The notes under the pieces: generated by a model | Seen by the model: the letters and a program-made list of their open reading frames with translations, nothing else | What the model was told of the DNA's origin: nothing | Databases searched by the model: none | In this document: positions 14,621 through 25,800 of the stretch, piece after piece | Position numbering within the stretch: the first letter of the stretch is position 1 | Layout of the letters: each line of letters begins with the position of its first letter | NCBI GenBank assembly: GCA_947311845.1 | Contig: CAMZMU010000034.1 | Location: forward strand, 91,205,263 to 91,269,262 | Origin: Poa pratensis | Taxonomy: Eukaryota > Streptophyta > Magnoliopsida > Poales > Poaceae | Length of the DNA: 64,000 bases | Direction: 5' to 3' | Program-made: the position numbers and the translations under genes

Positions 14621-15093
14621 TCACACGTCTAACATGGACGTGGATGACCCAACAGAAGAAGCAAAACATGACATGCAGCTGCTACCAAGTGCTATAATAA
14701 TATGCAGCCTGGAACGCTAAAATCCGGATTATTCCACCCGCAAGCTAGCTGCAGGAGAGAAAACCCAAGCAAATCATAAGCCCCCAGAGCTTTTTTCGCC
14801 TACGATCCTTGCGATCTCGTCTGGATCACTAGTGACAAAGGTGTGGAAACCATAATTATTCTTCACAGTGCAGATGTCATGCTCGTGGGTGCTAGTAAAT
14901 TCCTCTCCATTGGAGAGAAGAATCCACTTCTTGTATGAGAAGGGCACGTCAACGCAGGTTCGCGTTGCCACAAGCTGTGCTGCCTTTGTTGTCCCCGGAG
15001 CAATAGTATCCTCATGGTCTACCGTCAATTCCTCCCCCTGTCTTTTAGATGCTCCCTTGCCTTCTGATGAAGTTTTTTCCCCGGACATTGTAA

Positions 15094-15141
15094 TTGTTCC
15101 ATTTATTTTTTATTTTTTTTTGCATGGTTTGTTCCATTTAT
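15094..15141 (-). mobile_element. 22-nt poly(A)-type microinsertion with 13-bp direct repeats
   Basis: The 13-mer TTGTTCCATTTAT is present at 15094-15106 and 15129-15141. Between them are 22 nt that read on the minus strand as ACCATGC followed by an A-rich tail. Perfect flanking repeats plus an A-rich core match target-primed retroposition with extreme 5' truncation. It lies in the last exon of the Hfr-2-like pseudogene and breaks its frame. Replication slippage or end-joining repair is the alternative. Confidence 0.6.
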
Positions 15142-16589
15142 CTGGATCGCTGACTTTTCACCAGTGCCAATGCTGAGACTAGATTGGAGGCCAATCGTTT
15201 TAGAAACACTGCTTTGCCATGTAGTCTCCCTCTCAGTTTTCCAAACGAATGAGAACTTGGCTTTTATCTCTGTGTCGCCATGATTGACACGACAATCAGC
15301 CAACGACTTGACAGGCTCGGTGTTATAGATCCTTGCTTCATCGAGGTGGCACTTGAGATCATAGATGTTTCGATCCTTAACCGGCTCCTCCAACTGCAAC
15401 TCCGTGTGCGTCGATATGGAACTCTCTTCAGCACTGAGGTATTCGTAGTTCCGAGGGTCCACTTTTAGCGTGCAGAACCTGTTGTTGCCCACATTTCTAA
15501 GTGCAATGAAGTTGTCCCCCTTGTGTAAGGTATACACCCTGAAGAATGTGTCACGATCGCTGGCACTGGTCTCTCCTTCTTTAACAGGGACAATCCAGTT
15601 AGTGCGGTCACGCTTCCAGATAAAATTCCCATTCTTTGTGTTTGACATTATTCGAACCGTTCCATCATCATTGGTGAGAACAGTGCATGTCACACCGTCA
15701 TTACCATTATCTTTTGTGTGAAATACCAGGACTTCACCATCGGGGGTCTTTCAACTTCTCTGATAAGCCAACCAGTCCTTTTATAATCTTCATAATAACA
15801 CGACAGCCTGGACGTCAAGCCCATGTAGTAGCCATCATATTGTTTGAAAGCAATATATTTGGGCAATTCCTTCTGTTGCGACCAACCAAGGACAGTGAAG
15901 GCATCTGACGTGCTTTCTTCATCAGCTGCTAGTTGCAAGTACGGTTTGGCTACATTATCAATCGATGACATCTGAGCATACTTCTTTAGACCAGGATGGC
16001 GAAACCTGTCATCATGTAAAATAAGCAATTATAAAGTCTGACACCGTAGCTGTGTTTGGTTGTAAAGTATTAAGAAAAACTTGAAACAATGATCAGGCCA
16101 TTAATTGGCAAATCTATTCTTGTACTAGTATTTCTATTTTTTTAGGAAAATATATTTGTGTCGGATAGTAGTGGGTTTAGTACTTCAACTGAAGCTCAAG
16201 GGCCTATACAACTTTCAGCCCACGACGTTGGAGACTTACTGTCAGTAGCTCCATTCCAGAAGCTTCTCCAGCGTCGTCCTATACCAAGACTCTATGAAGA
16301 TCTAATCTATTACGGACTACATTCCAAGGAAGACTACAAAATCAAGACTTAACGTACAATGCTAAGCGCATGGAGATCAGGCACCACCTCAACCTATATA
16401 TACCGAAGAATTTGACCAAGACAGACATGCATGACAAGCTGAAACTCTGCCCCTAGATCTTGCCCCTAGATCTCTCCGCAAGCACTAGAATTTAGATCCA
16501 CATCTTTAATTTCTAGTTGAGACCTCATATGACCTGTACTAGCTCTGTAGCTACGTAATAAATAAAGGTTTGAAAGATCTTTATCTACA

Positions 16590-17110
16590 TTGTCTATGAC
16601 TCAAACCTGTTTGCCTGCACCGCTTACCGAACAAATAAACTTGTTTATGATCTCTCGAAGTAAAATTATCAGGGGTCGAAAATCACGCCAGCTAAGGGGT
16701 GTCCACGTCATGCAGATCGAGTCCCCCGAGGCCTCTGGCACAAGTGGCATGCGCCGGAGACCGTCGCCGGCTGCGTGAGATGCACGAATCGCCGGCACCG
16801 CCTCAATTCCGGTGCTAGCGCTGGCCTGGACAGCCACAAGGCACCAGCTCACTTCGCTCCGACCAGATGAGTGCCCGATCACTACCGGCAGCTCTCCCCA
16901 TCTGGCGCGCTAGCTCCGGTCGCCGCCCATGCTGCAACGGAATCAGCGCTGACAATTTTGCAGAGATTCCAGTGCTTGACGGCTGCTTCCTCCTGAAGGG
17001 CGAGGCCAGCTCACCGCGTTGCCATCAAGGTGGGAGAGACGAGAAGCACTCGTGCGGCAATCTGTTGGAAGGCCGGGGACGCAGCAGATTTGAGGGTCAT
17101 TGGACTTGTC
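16590..17110. other. GC-rich insert in the pseudogene intron, unidentified
   Basis: About 500 bp with distinctly higher GC than the AT-rich DNA around it, inside the long intron of the Hfr-2-like pseudogene. Open frames exist on both strands (16601-16882 minus, 16867-17295 plus) but show no recognisable domain. It is probably a captured or transposed fragment. No terminal repeats were found. Confidence 0.35.
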
Positions 17111-17693
17111 CAACCTGCTTGCTGCAGAAATCAACTAGTAGTTGTACTACATGTGTGTTGTTTGCACCTATGACTTGTCCTAAGTTGGGTTACAAAATGT
17201 TTTCTCCACATATTTTGGATGTATATGTTTTTTCTTCTAGATTGAGCAGCGATCCTTGGATTTGGTATATGTGTGGTCCTGAAGTTATACATTGATTATG
17301 TTGTGTATTTGTTAGATCACTTTGCTAAGTGCCTAGCATTTACGATAATTATCACAACTATTATAATTTAATAATTTATGATGCCTCATCTATATGACGG
17401 TGTACATAAAATCAATATAGCTAACTTCGGAAAATATGTATACTCGGATTGATTTTCTTTAAAGGACTCAGTTACAAGTATATCGTGTTTTTCTGTTTGC
17501 AAAGATACGAGTATCTTGTGTTAGTATTATAATAATGAAAGTTATAATAACGTACAGCACATATGCATAGGTGGTCAATGAGAAGCGAGAGTAAAATACT
17601 CTCAAAACTATCAAACACTTTTCTGTAAAAATCTATTAAAATACTGTAATCATTATAACCCGTGTCAATATGAGGTTACGATTGCTATCAGTT

Positions 17694-18134
17694 AAGAATG
17701 ACAATTTTACCCACGGGTATGGGTACCCGCGGGTATCTTACCCGCATGGGTAGTATGTGTACCTTACCTGTCAAGTCGTGAGTAGGGCACAGTATAACCT
17801 CGCACTCATGCCTTGCCGTTTGTATAAGTTGCCCGTGTAGGTCCAACATTAATTCTCGTAACATTGTTAATCTATGTTAAAGTTGTCATCAATTGTCCAT
17901 TTAAGTTGAGATATGTCAAGTACTTAAATATATGTTATTGAGTTGAGATACATGTTTTGTTTTATCAAAAGTGTTATCGATGAATGTAAAATCATGAATA
18001 ACTTGCATGTCGGGTATAGGTACGGTAAAGTTTCATACCGTGGGTATGGGTAGAATGTTGTACCCATTAACTAAACTACACGGGTACGAGTATGGTATTG
18101 CTCTACCCGCCCCATACCTACTCATTGCCATCTT
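17694..18134. mobile_element. hAT-like non-autonomous element (GGGTACCCGCGGGTA type)
   Basis: The ends are imperfect inverted repeats. The left reads GAATGACAAT then a row of ACCC/GGGTA motifs. The right reads, in inverse, GATGGCAATGAG followed by GGTATGGGGCGGGTA. The GGCAATGGGTA...CCCGCGGG composition is common to plant hAT-type MITEs. No clean 8-bp target duplication is visible, so the copy is old. It lies in the intron of the pseudogene. Confidence 0.5.
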
Positions 18135-18723
18135 TACTCCCAGTCTTAGTTATGCTATAGTTTATCTAATAATTATCTGAATCTAAATCCTAATTAATAT
18201 TCGAGTTTGCATCACAGTCTATTCTTAGTAGATGGATTTGTATCAGTCAGGATTATAGTATATGTACATCGATAAGCAAACTTAACCTGATGGAGTCACC
18301 CGATGGGATAGGCTAAAAAAGGGTGCATGAGGGGCTGGACCGGTCTTCCACTGGTTCATGTGCGGTGCCAATGAACCAGCAGCTGCTACCGCTGTCCTTC
18401 ACGGGCACCCAATATTTGTTGTTGTAGCAGCACCTTACGTGCACGAGCTCATCTTCTTCCCCCGCTGGCTCCACGAAGAACCGAGTTCGCACGTTTCCGG
18501 CGACGGCGTCGGTGCTTGCCTCAATGCGGCCGTCGCCCGCCTTCGTGCTATACACGGACTGCAGGTACTTGCCCTCGTGCTTCGTACGGAGAGCAAAGAA
18601 TCTGTGTGACTCCAACACAGAAACCATTCTGATCAGTATTCTGTGGGTATTACTGGTGCATGCATGCGCTCTCGATCCAGCTCTGTGTGGTGTGTAGATG
18701 GGGTGCTCGCTCTAGGCAAGCTT

Positions 18724-18732
18724 GTATATATA
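18724..18732 (-). promoter_or_regulatory. TATA box of the Hfr-2-like pseudogene
   Basis: On the minus strand TATATATAC lies about 97-105 bp upstream of the first ATG (18627). Spacing and sequence fit a plant TATA box, so the locus may still be transcribed despite its coding lesions. Confidence 0.55.
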
Positions 18733-20585
18733 GCAGGCCCGAATCGGTTGGCAATGTCTTTCGCGACAGCGGTATCTTTGGTTTCTCTCTAGGAGAATTG
18801 TTGACCACAAGTACAATATCAATCATGCAAAAGAAATCTCTAGTACCCTTACAGGTGTTTCTCCTGTTTGGAGAGGAGTGATGTGGGCCGCAAATGTTGC
18901 GAGAAGATAGGGTACCAGTGAAAAATTCCAGCTTAGCCATCCAATATTGGGAACTGTTCGTTTTGTGTAATGAACAAAATGTTGTAGTTGCTGATGTGTG
19001 GGATGGGGTGCAGGTTAAACTTCCCTTTAGGAAATGTTTTGACAAGAGGCTTATAATTTTGTGCTACGAGTTGGTTAGTAGATCTGAATCTATCCAGTTT
19101 TACTAACGACTCTGTGAAAGTTTGATTCTAAGGGGATCTATACTGTCGGTTATTTGCTATGATTAGCTTCAATGGGGTTAAACCTACACATGTGCATGCA
19201 GTATGGAAAGTTAGGGTCTCACCTAGGATTTATTTTTTCATTTGTCTTGTCTGACACAATAAGATTCTCACTAGAGATAACTTAGTAAGAGGCACCATGT
19301 GGATGACATTTTCTGTTTATTCTGCTCTGAACCTGAATCTTGCAGGTCATTTGTTATTTGAATGTGTTGTTTCTAAATTAAGGTGGGAAGAGATAAGTAG
19401 AATAACATGGAAGCTTGTTGAGGAGTGAGTGTGATGTGTTGTGTGTGCTTCCTACCGTTCCAAGGGATGGTTTTTAAAGGGAAAAGCCTTCGTGCGAAAA
19501 GCTAGCAATCACTTTCGTGGCAGCAATGTTTTTGGTTCCTCTCTAAGAAAAATGCGGCGTGTAGCCGTCGTGCATCACGCTAGTACTTGTTTGTTTTAAG
19601 ATACATTCATACAGATTGCTCTACGCGAGCTAGTGTAATCTGCTATGTTCGCTGTCGACGGTGGTTCAGAATGCAATTATTGGTTGCATTATTTGGGTCC
19701 ACAGTATAAGGACAAACTCCTATTTTTACATAAAAATAAGCGTTTTCCAAAAAGGAACATCCTTACGCCTATTCGGAACACAACATGTATATAAACGTAG
19801 GAATTAATAGGAAAGCACCGTTGGTGAAAACCCATGGGGTTCACAGCACCATGTCGGCCGTAAAAGAGTAGAATTCAAGAATAGAAATAGGCTCAGCTCG
19901 TCCCCCCCCCCCTGCGGGCGTCGCCTCTCTTCTTCCTTCACCCTCTCCTCTCCCTCCCTGCCGCCGCTGCCAGGAGTCGCGGGCAAAGCCCCAGGCGGTG
20001 GGTCACTCGCTCTTACCCGTGGTCCAGTCACATGCGCCGGTGCAGTGAAATCGGTTCGGGAGACGAGGGCAGACAACCCGTAGTTGGTTGCACTTGTCGA
20101 TTGCCCTAGTGTTGCGCTGGACCACAGAGTGCAGCGGTGCCCGGCCCACGAATTGCAATCGGATAAAAAATATATGAGCGGTGGGGTGGTGGCGGCATGC
20201 TAAGATGTGCGCCGACATGACTAGATTTGAGTAGCAGATGACTGTCGTCATCATCCGAGTGATTAGAGAAATTAGCCTGAATCCTGATTTTGGACATTAC
20301 GCTAAATTACGTGGTGGTTCTAATATATTATAGATGTGGTAAGATCAAACCTACGGCTCTAAATAAATTTAGAGGTTTACACCTCCCGCAGTGACATGGG
20401 TCATAATAGAATGAAAGTTAATATATGAAGTGCACACTTAATTGTTTTGGGTTAGCTCTGGATTTTCTATGAACTATACCACTTTGTTTGTTCACTGTAC
20501 TTTCATTGTTTACCTCTGTTTAATTCAGTGAGTATGTATTTCCTATCAGATGGCCTCTTACTGAACAAATCCATTTCTTCTTCAA
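18733..20585. other. gene-free region left of the first retroposon
   Basis: Nothing is supportable as a gene. A C homopolymer (19903-19914) lies in a GC-rich, pyrimidine-rich patch at 19880-20060 that may be an old retroelement remnant. The rest is AT-rich. Confidence 0.4.
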
Positions 20586-20598
20586 GTTCTAGCTGATT

Positions 20599-23231
20599 TT
20601 TTTTTTTTTTTTGAAACGAAGGCAAAAGCTTTGCCTTATGTATTAATTAAGAAGAAGGTGGCCGGTTTATTAACGGAAGAAACCGGGCGAAAACCAAACG
20701 ACAACACCAACAACCAACAACACGGGGAGGATAAAGCCATCCGCCACAAAGATGCCCACCTACTACAGCCGCAAACAACACGCCGCAAAGAAACCCCACA
20801 ACTCGGACACGACAACCCCCATCAATCAAGCAACTCCGGAAACTCTAATGACGCCTATCCTTCTTGTCTTCTTGAGAGATTTCTCCACCCTCTTGATTAC
20901 ACACTCCGGAGCCGTCCCCGCCAACACGGAAGCAATCTCCTTGCCATATCCAGGCAAAGCCGCCTCCAAATCGACGAGCAAGTCACAAATCTCTTTTCCA
21001 AAGAGAGTCTCGGAGTTAGACGTCAACACACCTGTCTTATCAACCTCGTCACCCAAGGGTGACTCTGATGTAGCAACCACACCACCTACGGGAACCACAC
21101 TCCCAATGGACTCGGGCGAGAGAGAGGCCACGCCGTCCACAACACCACTCTCCTCGAAGTCCAGCGCACCTCTGTCCTCGCTCACAGGGGCGGACGTCGC
21201 AACAAACTGCGTCGACGGGCAAGAACTGCCACGAGGAGAGAAACAACCATAGTGAAGCGCCTCCTCAACCACAGACGACTGCTCCTCAGCGGAGTCAAGC
21301 GGAAACAAATCCTCCCCCTGGGTGAGCCCCAGGCCATCAGAATCACATGCCTTCGCCGGGTGCGAAGGACCATCAACGCCTGCCAACAACAACTTGAGAG
21401 TTGCCACCTCTTCACGAAGAGGGCGAGACACCTCCTCAATGCGATCAGCGACCAGCTGACAGAGCTCCAAACGCAGCAAGGCAAAGCGAGACTGGAAGGT
21501 AGAGTCACTGAACTCCTCGCAACACCCAGGAGAGGGCCTTGGCTGCACCGCGGGACACAACGAAGAGTGGCACACAACCTCAGCCAGGGACGATGAGGGA
21601 CAACGAGGCTGAGCGGACGGCAAACGGCTCCGCTGGCAAGGAGCACGAGCGTCCGGAGAACGAGCCCGAGCATCCGGAGAGTGAGAACGAGCAGCAGGAG
21701 AGCGCGCACGGCAGAAACGCTCCCGATGACCAGGACGACGACATCGGATGCATCTGAATGGACCCCGACATGTGCTGACCTGGTGGCCACGCTCGAGGCA
21801 CCGAAAACACCTCCCGCGAGCCCAACGCTTGAATGCGAGGCTATGGCCATGACCTTCTTCCCGAAGCGGAGACAATGGTGCGCGGGCGGGACGGCCGCCC
21901 CGACCCACCTGCACCCAGCCTTCCTCATCACCAATCGCCTCCTCAACATAGCATACATCAGTACTGCCACGAGCCGAGCCGGAAACAACGCCTTTGGTGG
22001 AGGTCATCGGCACCTGTGGAGCCAACTCTTCATCGTCGTCGACGTCCTTGACGGAACTCACCTCCGCAAAGTCCAGGCCGCCCGAGGCATCCGAAGGCAG
22101 CGACAATGACCCGAGGCCCTCCATCACCACGGCAGGATCAGACCCAAGCATCGGCAGCAGCTCCTCCGTGGAGAGTGTGTCGGGGATGCGCTCGTCGAAG
22201 GAACCAAAGCAGGGAGGCAACGGAGGATCTTCAACCAGCAAGGCCAACAAGGCAAGGGTGCCCCACGGCACAGCAGATTGGGGCTGGGAGCATGAACCCG
22301 ACGGCAGGCCGGAGGAGACGCCGGCAGGGCAGCAGGCGGCAGAGGATCTTCAAGCACTGGAGACACGGCGAGGTCAGCGACATGGCTGGAAGCAGCAACC
22401 GAGGCAGTCGTCTCTGAGCTGGATGTCATCATGCTCGCTGACGGACACCGCGCCAACTTCGACCCGGGGGGCTCGGCGACAACCTGCACCGACAGGGGAG
22501 CCGAGGGGCAACAACGCAGCTGGTCTGCAGGGACTGGGTCGAGCACGTCTGTCGTCGGCGCGTTGGGGGAGCTCGGGCGCGGAGCCTTGTCCAGAGCTAG
22601 CGGAGCACACGGGGTGCTAGCAAGCGGCACCAGGACGCAGCCGAGGGGAGCCGTGGCGGCAGGCGGCCGGGCCAGCACGGCCGTTCCCACAGCTTTGGGG
22701 CGCAGCAGGTCGGAGGACGTGCCGGTGAGGGGCGCGGGGGCGGCGGCAGACGAGGCCGGAGCTGCTTCCGCGGGGCGGGGCTGGGACCTCGAACCTGCGG
22801 GAGTAGCTGGGGCGGCGAGCGGCGGAGCCGGAATGCCCGCCTTCGAGACCTTGGACGAGCGCTTGACCAACATGCGTCCACGAACGGCGGGATCGGACTT
22901 GCGGGCGGCGAGGACGGCCGCGGCGAGCGCGGCGGCGCGAGCAGAGGCGTTGGGCGACGAAGAGGCCAGTGCGACCGCCGGCGCGAGCATGAGGTCCAGG
23001 TAGGAAACTCCAGGAGCACCCCGGCGTCAACAGCCCAAGCCCCTACATGCCGAGCACATGGCTGGAGAGAGGGCGCCGTGGGGGGTGCGGATCTGGTCGC
23101 GGCGGCCGGAGAGGATGCTGGAAGGAGGAGATCAGGCCGGCGGCGACGGCAGCACGTCCCTGGGCGCCATGGTCGCGAGAGCCGTTCGTTCAGAGATTGG
23201 CAGGCTAGTCTTAGTTAACCTACACACTCTT
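20599..23231 (-). mobile_element. 2.63-kb retroposon with poly(A) tail and 13-bp TSD, ORF1-like only
   Basis: A T run begins at 20599, which is a poly(A) tail on the minus strand. The element is flanked by perfect GTTCTAGCTGATT copies at 20586-20598 and 23232-23244, which fixes both ends. On the minus strand it has a short 5' leader, an ATG at 23171, about 2.3 kb of GC-rich ORF1-like coding sequence with two zinc knuckles, and a ~200-bp 3' UTR ending in CCTTCGTTTC plus the tail. No reverse transcriptase or endonuclease is present, so it must have been mobilised in trans by an L1-type LINE. It is either an internally deleted LINE or a distinct non-autonomous family. Confidence 0.85.
20826..22271 (-). 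pseudogene. LINE ORF1-like protein with two CCHC zinc knuckles, frame broken at its 5' part
   Basis: The longest surviving frame has 481 codons. Near residues 155-190 (about 21700-21810) it has two consecutive CX2CX4HX4C knuckles, followed by a Ser/Arg/Ala/Pro repeat-like segment, a helical region and acidic stretches. This resembles nucleic-acid-binding ORF1 proteins of plant L1 elements. The coding sequence continues upstream on the same strand in other frames (22124-22990, 22597-23019) back to an ATG at 23171 that meets a stop after 12 codons. Several frameshifts therefore separate the start from the knuckles. The function was probably RNA binding in the retroposon particle; this copy looks inactive. 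Confidence 0.7.
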
Positions 23232-23244
23232 GTTCTAGCTGATT

Positions 23245-24643
23245 ATGATTGATGGCCTTCCATAAATTAGCAAGAAGCGTCTCGACTGTTCAAAGAGACC
23301 ATAGAATTCTCATAGTACCGTAGTTGCATTATTTCATTTGCAATTCTTAAAGTTTGAAAAAAAAATGTCTCTACAGTACCCAGTAGTCAGGCAGACCTCC
23401 ATGTGATTAAGAAAGATTAGTTGTCAAGAGCATATTAACTTTAATTCAAGGTTAATTAGCTCAGCACAGAGCCTCCACAGATTACACAGGATATGTACAG
23501 TGCTATATGGGATTCTTTTCATAGGATAAACAAATTTAATTTCATCCGAGGAAGACATAAAAGGTATTTTGTGGATAGAGGTGTAGATGCATTTTTAACG
23601 TTGTATCATCCCACTTAAATGTTTTTCTTACAAATATGCAGAATTGTGATACCTATCCACTTAAAAAGTTCTACGTGGTTTGCATAGAAGATTTTGGTCC
23701 AAGAAGTTGAATGACGAAAGAAAACAGCAACGAGGTACCTTCTTGATCATGTCACTAATCTGCGTGAACTTAGGACAGCGACATGTGGACCCAGGGATGC
23801 TTAAGATAGCAGGCTGGTGTATGATAGTTCTTGCAAGACTTGGTTAGCTCTACCTCACTAGTCATTTTATTCACATCATGATTCTGAGGTAATGTAACTC
23901 AATAATCACAAGGTGATTAAGACGTATTCCACTAACATGGATAGTTGGTTTCGGTTTTGTCCGAATGGAAAGGATTTTTTATGTGCCTTTGAACGAGTTC
24001 GGATCAATTTTGAATAATAATCCACTTGAAAAATCAAGTCCGGGGATAAACTTCAGGGACATGGAGAGTTTATAACAAGGAGATTTGTGTTCGATTTTTG
24101 TATGCATTCCGACTTAATGGTTGGCGCCGTCATATTATGTGTTAACTGAAGTTAGGCGTTCACTGTTACAAGTCGAGCATTATTTTTTCAGGATGAACCA
24201 AAATCAGTATGATGATAAACTATTTTAAAAATTGTGGATTATAACTCTAAAAATATCTTCTTATTATATTATCTTATATTAACAATGAAGGAAAGATAAA
24301 AAATAAAAACAATCCCTAGAGAAATAGGTTTGTAATCTTCTAACACAGTACTAGATGGGAACTGGACGAAATTAAAGTTTATGGTCAATATAGATTCAAT
24401 AATGCTAGACTTACGGAAGTTTGGTTACGGAAAAGATTTATGGGATGAGGTGGAATCGCTTGGTTGGTTCAAATTCTGCACCCTTTCGTGAACGTAGGAA
24501 TAGTGATGCCTACGGTTCCTCCACGTACTCCCGTAAGTGCTATCCCGTACAACCAGCCCATAGGTGTAGCATTATTGATATAGATTTTATATAAAATTAT
24601 AAGATGCGGTTTTTGAGACATATAGGCGTGACACGCGGCATCC
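23245..24643. other. AT-rich gene-free DNA
   Basis: No coding sequence, terminal repeats or tails are recognisable. Confidence 0.45.
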
Positions 24644-24687
24644 GGACCACGTTATCTTTTTTTTCGATAAAGTGGACCATGTTATCT
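24644..24687 (-). mobile_element. 16-nt LINE-tail microinsertion with 14-bp direct repeats
   Basis: GGACCACGTTATCT (24644-24657) and GGACCATGTTATCT (24674-24687) differ at one base. They flank 16 nt that read ACTTTATCG plus seven A on the minus strand. The core matches the end of a LINE tail type whose longer copy is seen near 44620. This looks like a LINE insertion that kept only its last nine nucleotides and tail. Confidence 0.6.
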
Positions 24688-25787
24688 AAATCAAGAGAAA
24701 TAAAGTTACTTGTCACGTTGCTACTGTTTGTTTCACTTGTCACGTTGCTATTGCTAACGAAGCTGTGCGTATGTACATTTCATCTTGGCCGAATAGAGCG
24801 CACCCAATATATGACATGCTCGGTTTGAAAACAAATATATATGACATGCTGTAATTGTTACACACAGAACAATCTTGATGTATTTCTTGTGGCAGGCAAA
24901 AGCTTCGTTTCTTTTTTGTGAGAGACGATATGTTTTCGCCTAATCTCAACAGTTCGTGATTCACGCCCTCCAGTACTGGTTTGAATATATATTGCACACG
25001 TCCATATTTCCAATCTAAAGAGAATTAGATGGTACTACATGAAATCATATTTCGTGATACCATGCCTCCCAAAACAAATAGGTCATTTAACAGGGTTATG
25101 CATCTATGGGGCTACTGAATTCAAAACTTGAATTCGACGTACGACTGAAGAAAGTAAAAGCAGTGAATCGCCGCTTGGTGTAGACACCTCCATATTCGTA
25201 TGCATACACATGGAACATTGACAACTCACTCGTCGACATGAGGGATTTCGTTCTTTTTTAAAGAGTTTCAGTGTTTTTTAAGGGTGGTTAGGTGGCATTC
25301 AAAGTGAGAATAAGGTACTCCCCACCTCGCTCTAGTCATGCGCCAATCCTCTTTCCAAAAAGAGTCAATCGCTAGGTATAGAATCGCTACGATGGAAGTG
25401 TGTTTCATTTCTCATATCTAGTATTACTTCCGCTTATTGCTTATCTTATGTCATATGCATGCTTCATCCTTGTGCGAGATTTCCTAGGCATGCAGCACGC
25501 TTCGATGTCAGGCAGCAAGCAATAAGCAGAAGTCAACCGAACTCGGGATTAAATCCGATGCACGTGTTTCGATGTCAGGATGCAATCCCGAGTTTTGAGT
25601 CTAGGCAGTTCATGGAGGATTTTATAGCAGTCGCCACGTTTGGTTGTAAGCAAGATTTTTGAACATTCGGCATGTAGAAATTCGTAATTATAAATAGATG
25701 TTTCTCATTCTCGTGAAAAACAGCAAAAACCGTAAATTGATTGTAACTAGCCTGCCTCCAGCCAACATCAAGGGTCTACTCCGTACA
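24688..25787. other. gene-free DNA left of the second retroposon
   Basis: Mostly AT-rich. A short direct repeat relates 25495-25525 and 25566-25585 (a TTCGATGTCAGG motif). No gene is seen. Confidence 0.4.
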
Positions 25788-25800
25788 TATCTAGCTAGCT

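Larger units (their letters stand above)
14774..18627 (-). pseudogene. Hfr-2-like amaranthin-lectin / aerolysin-type cytolysin pseudogene
   Basis: Minus-strand pieces give, in order, an agglutinin (amaranthin-type beta-trefoil) first exon at 18627-18287, a 2.3-kb intron, a second agglutinin segment from 16005, and a C-terminal aerolysin-like beta-pore-forming region to 14774. This is the layout of wheat Hfr-2, a gene reported to respond to Hessian fly and related to channel-forming toxins. Three breaks are visible. An in-frame TAG at 18313-18315 lies 9 codons before the first donor site, where the lectin frame otherwise continues. A -1 shift occurs at a C run (G run on plus, 15743-15747). A 35-bp duplication/insertion at 15094-15141 changes frame and adds a stop. 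A full-length product is therefore unlikely. A truncated single-domain lectin from exon 1 remains possible. Confidence 0.8.

Noticed and set aside
16158..16352. Small plus-strand gene of 64 codons in the pseudogene intron
   Set aside because: No recognisable domain, no supporting start or splice context, and it lies within AT-rich intron DNA.
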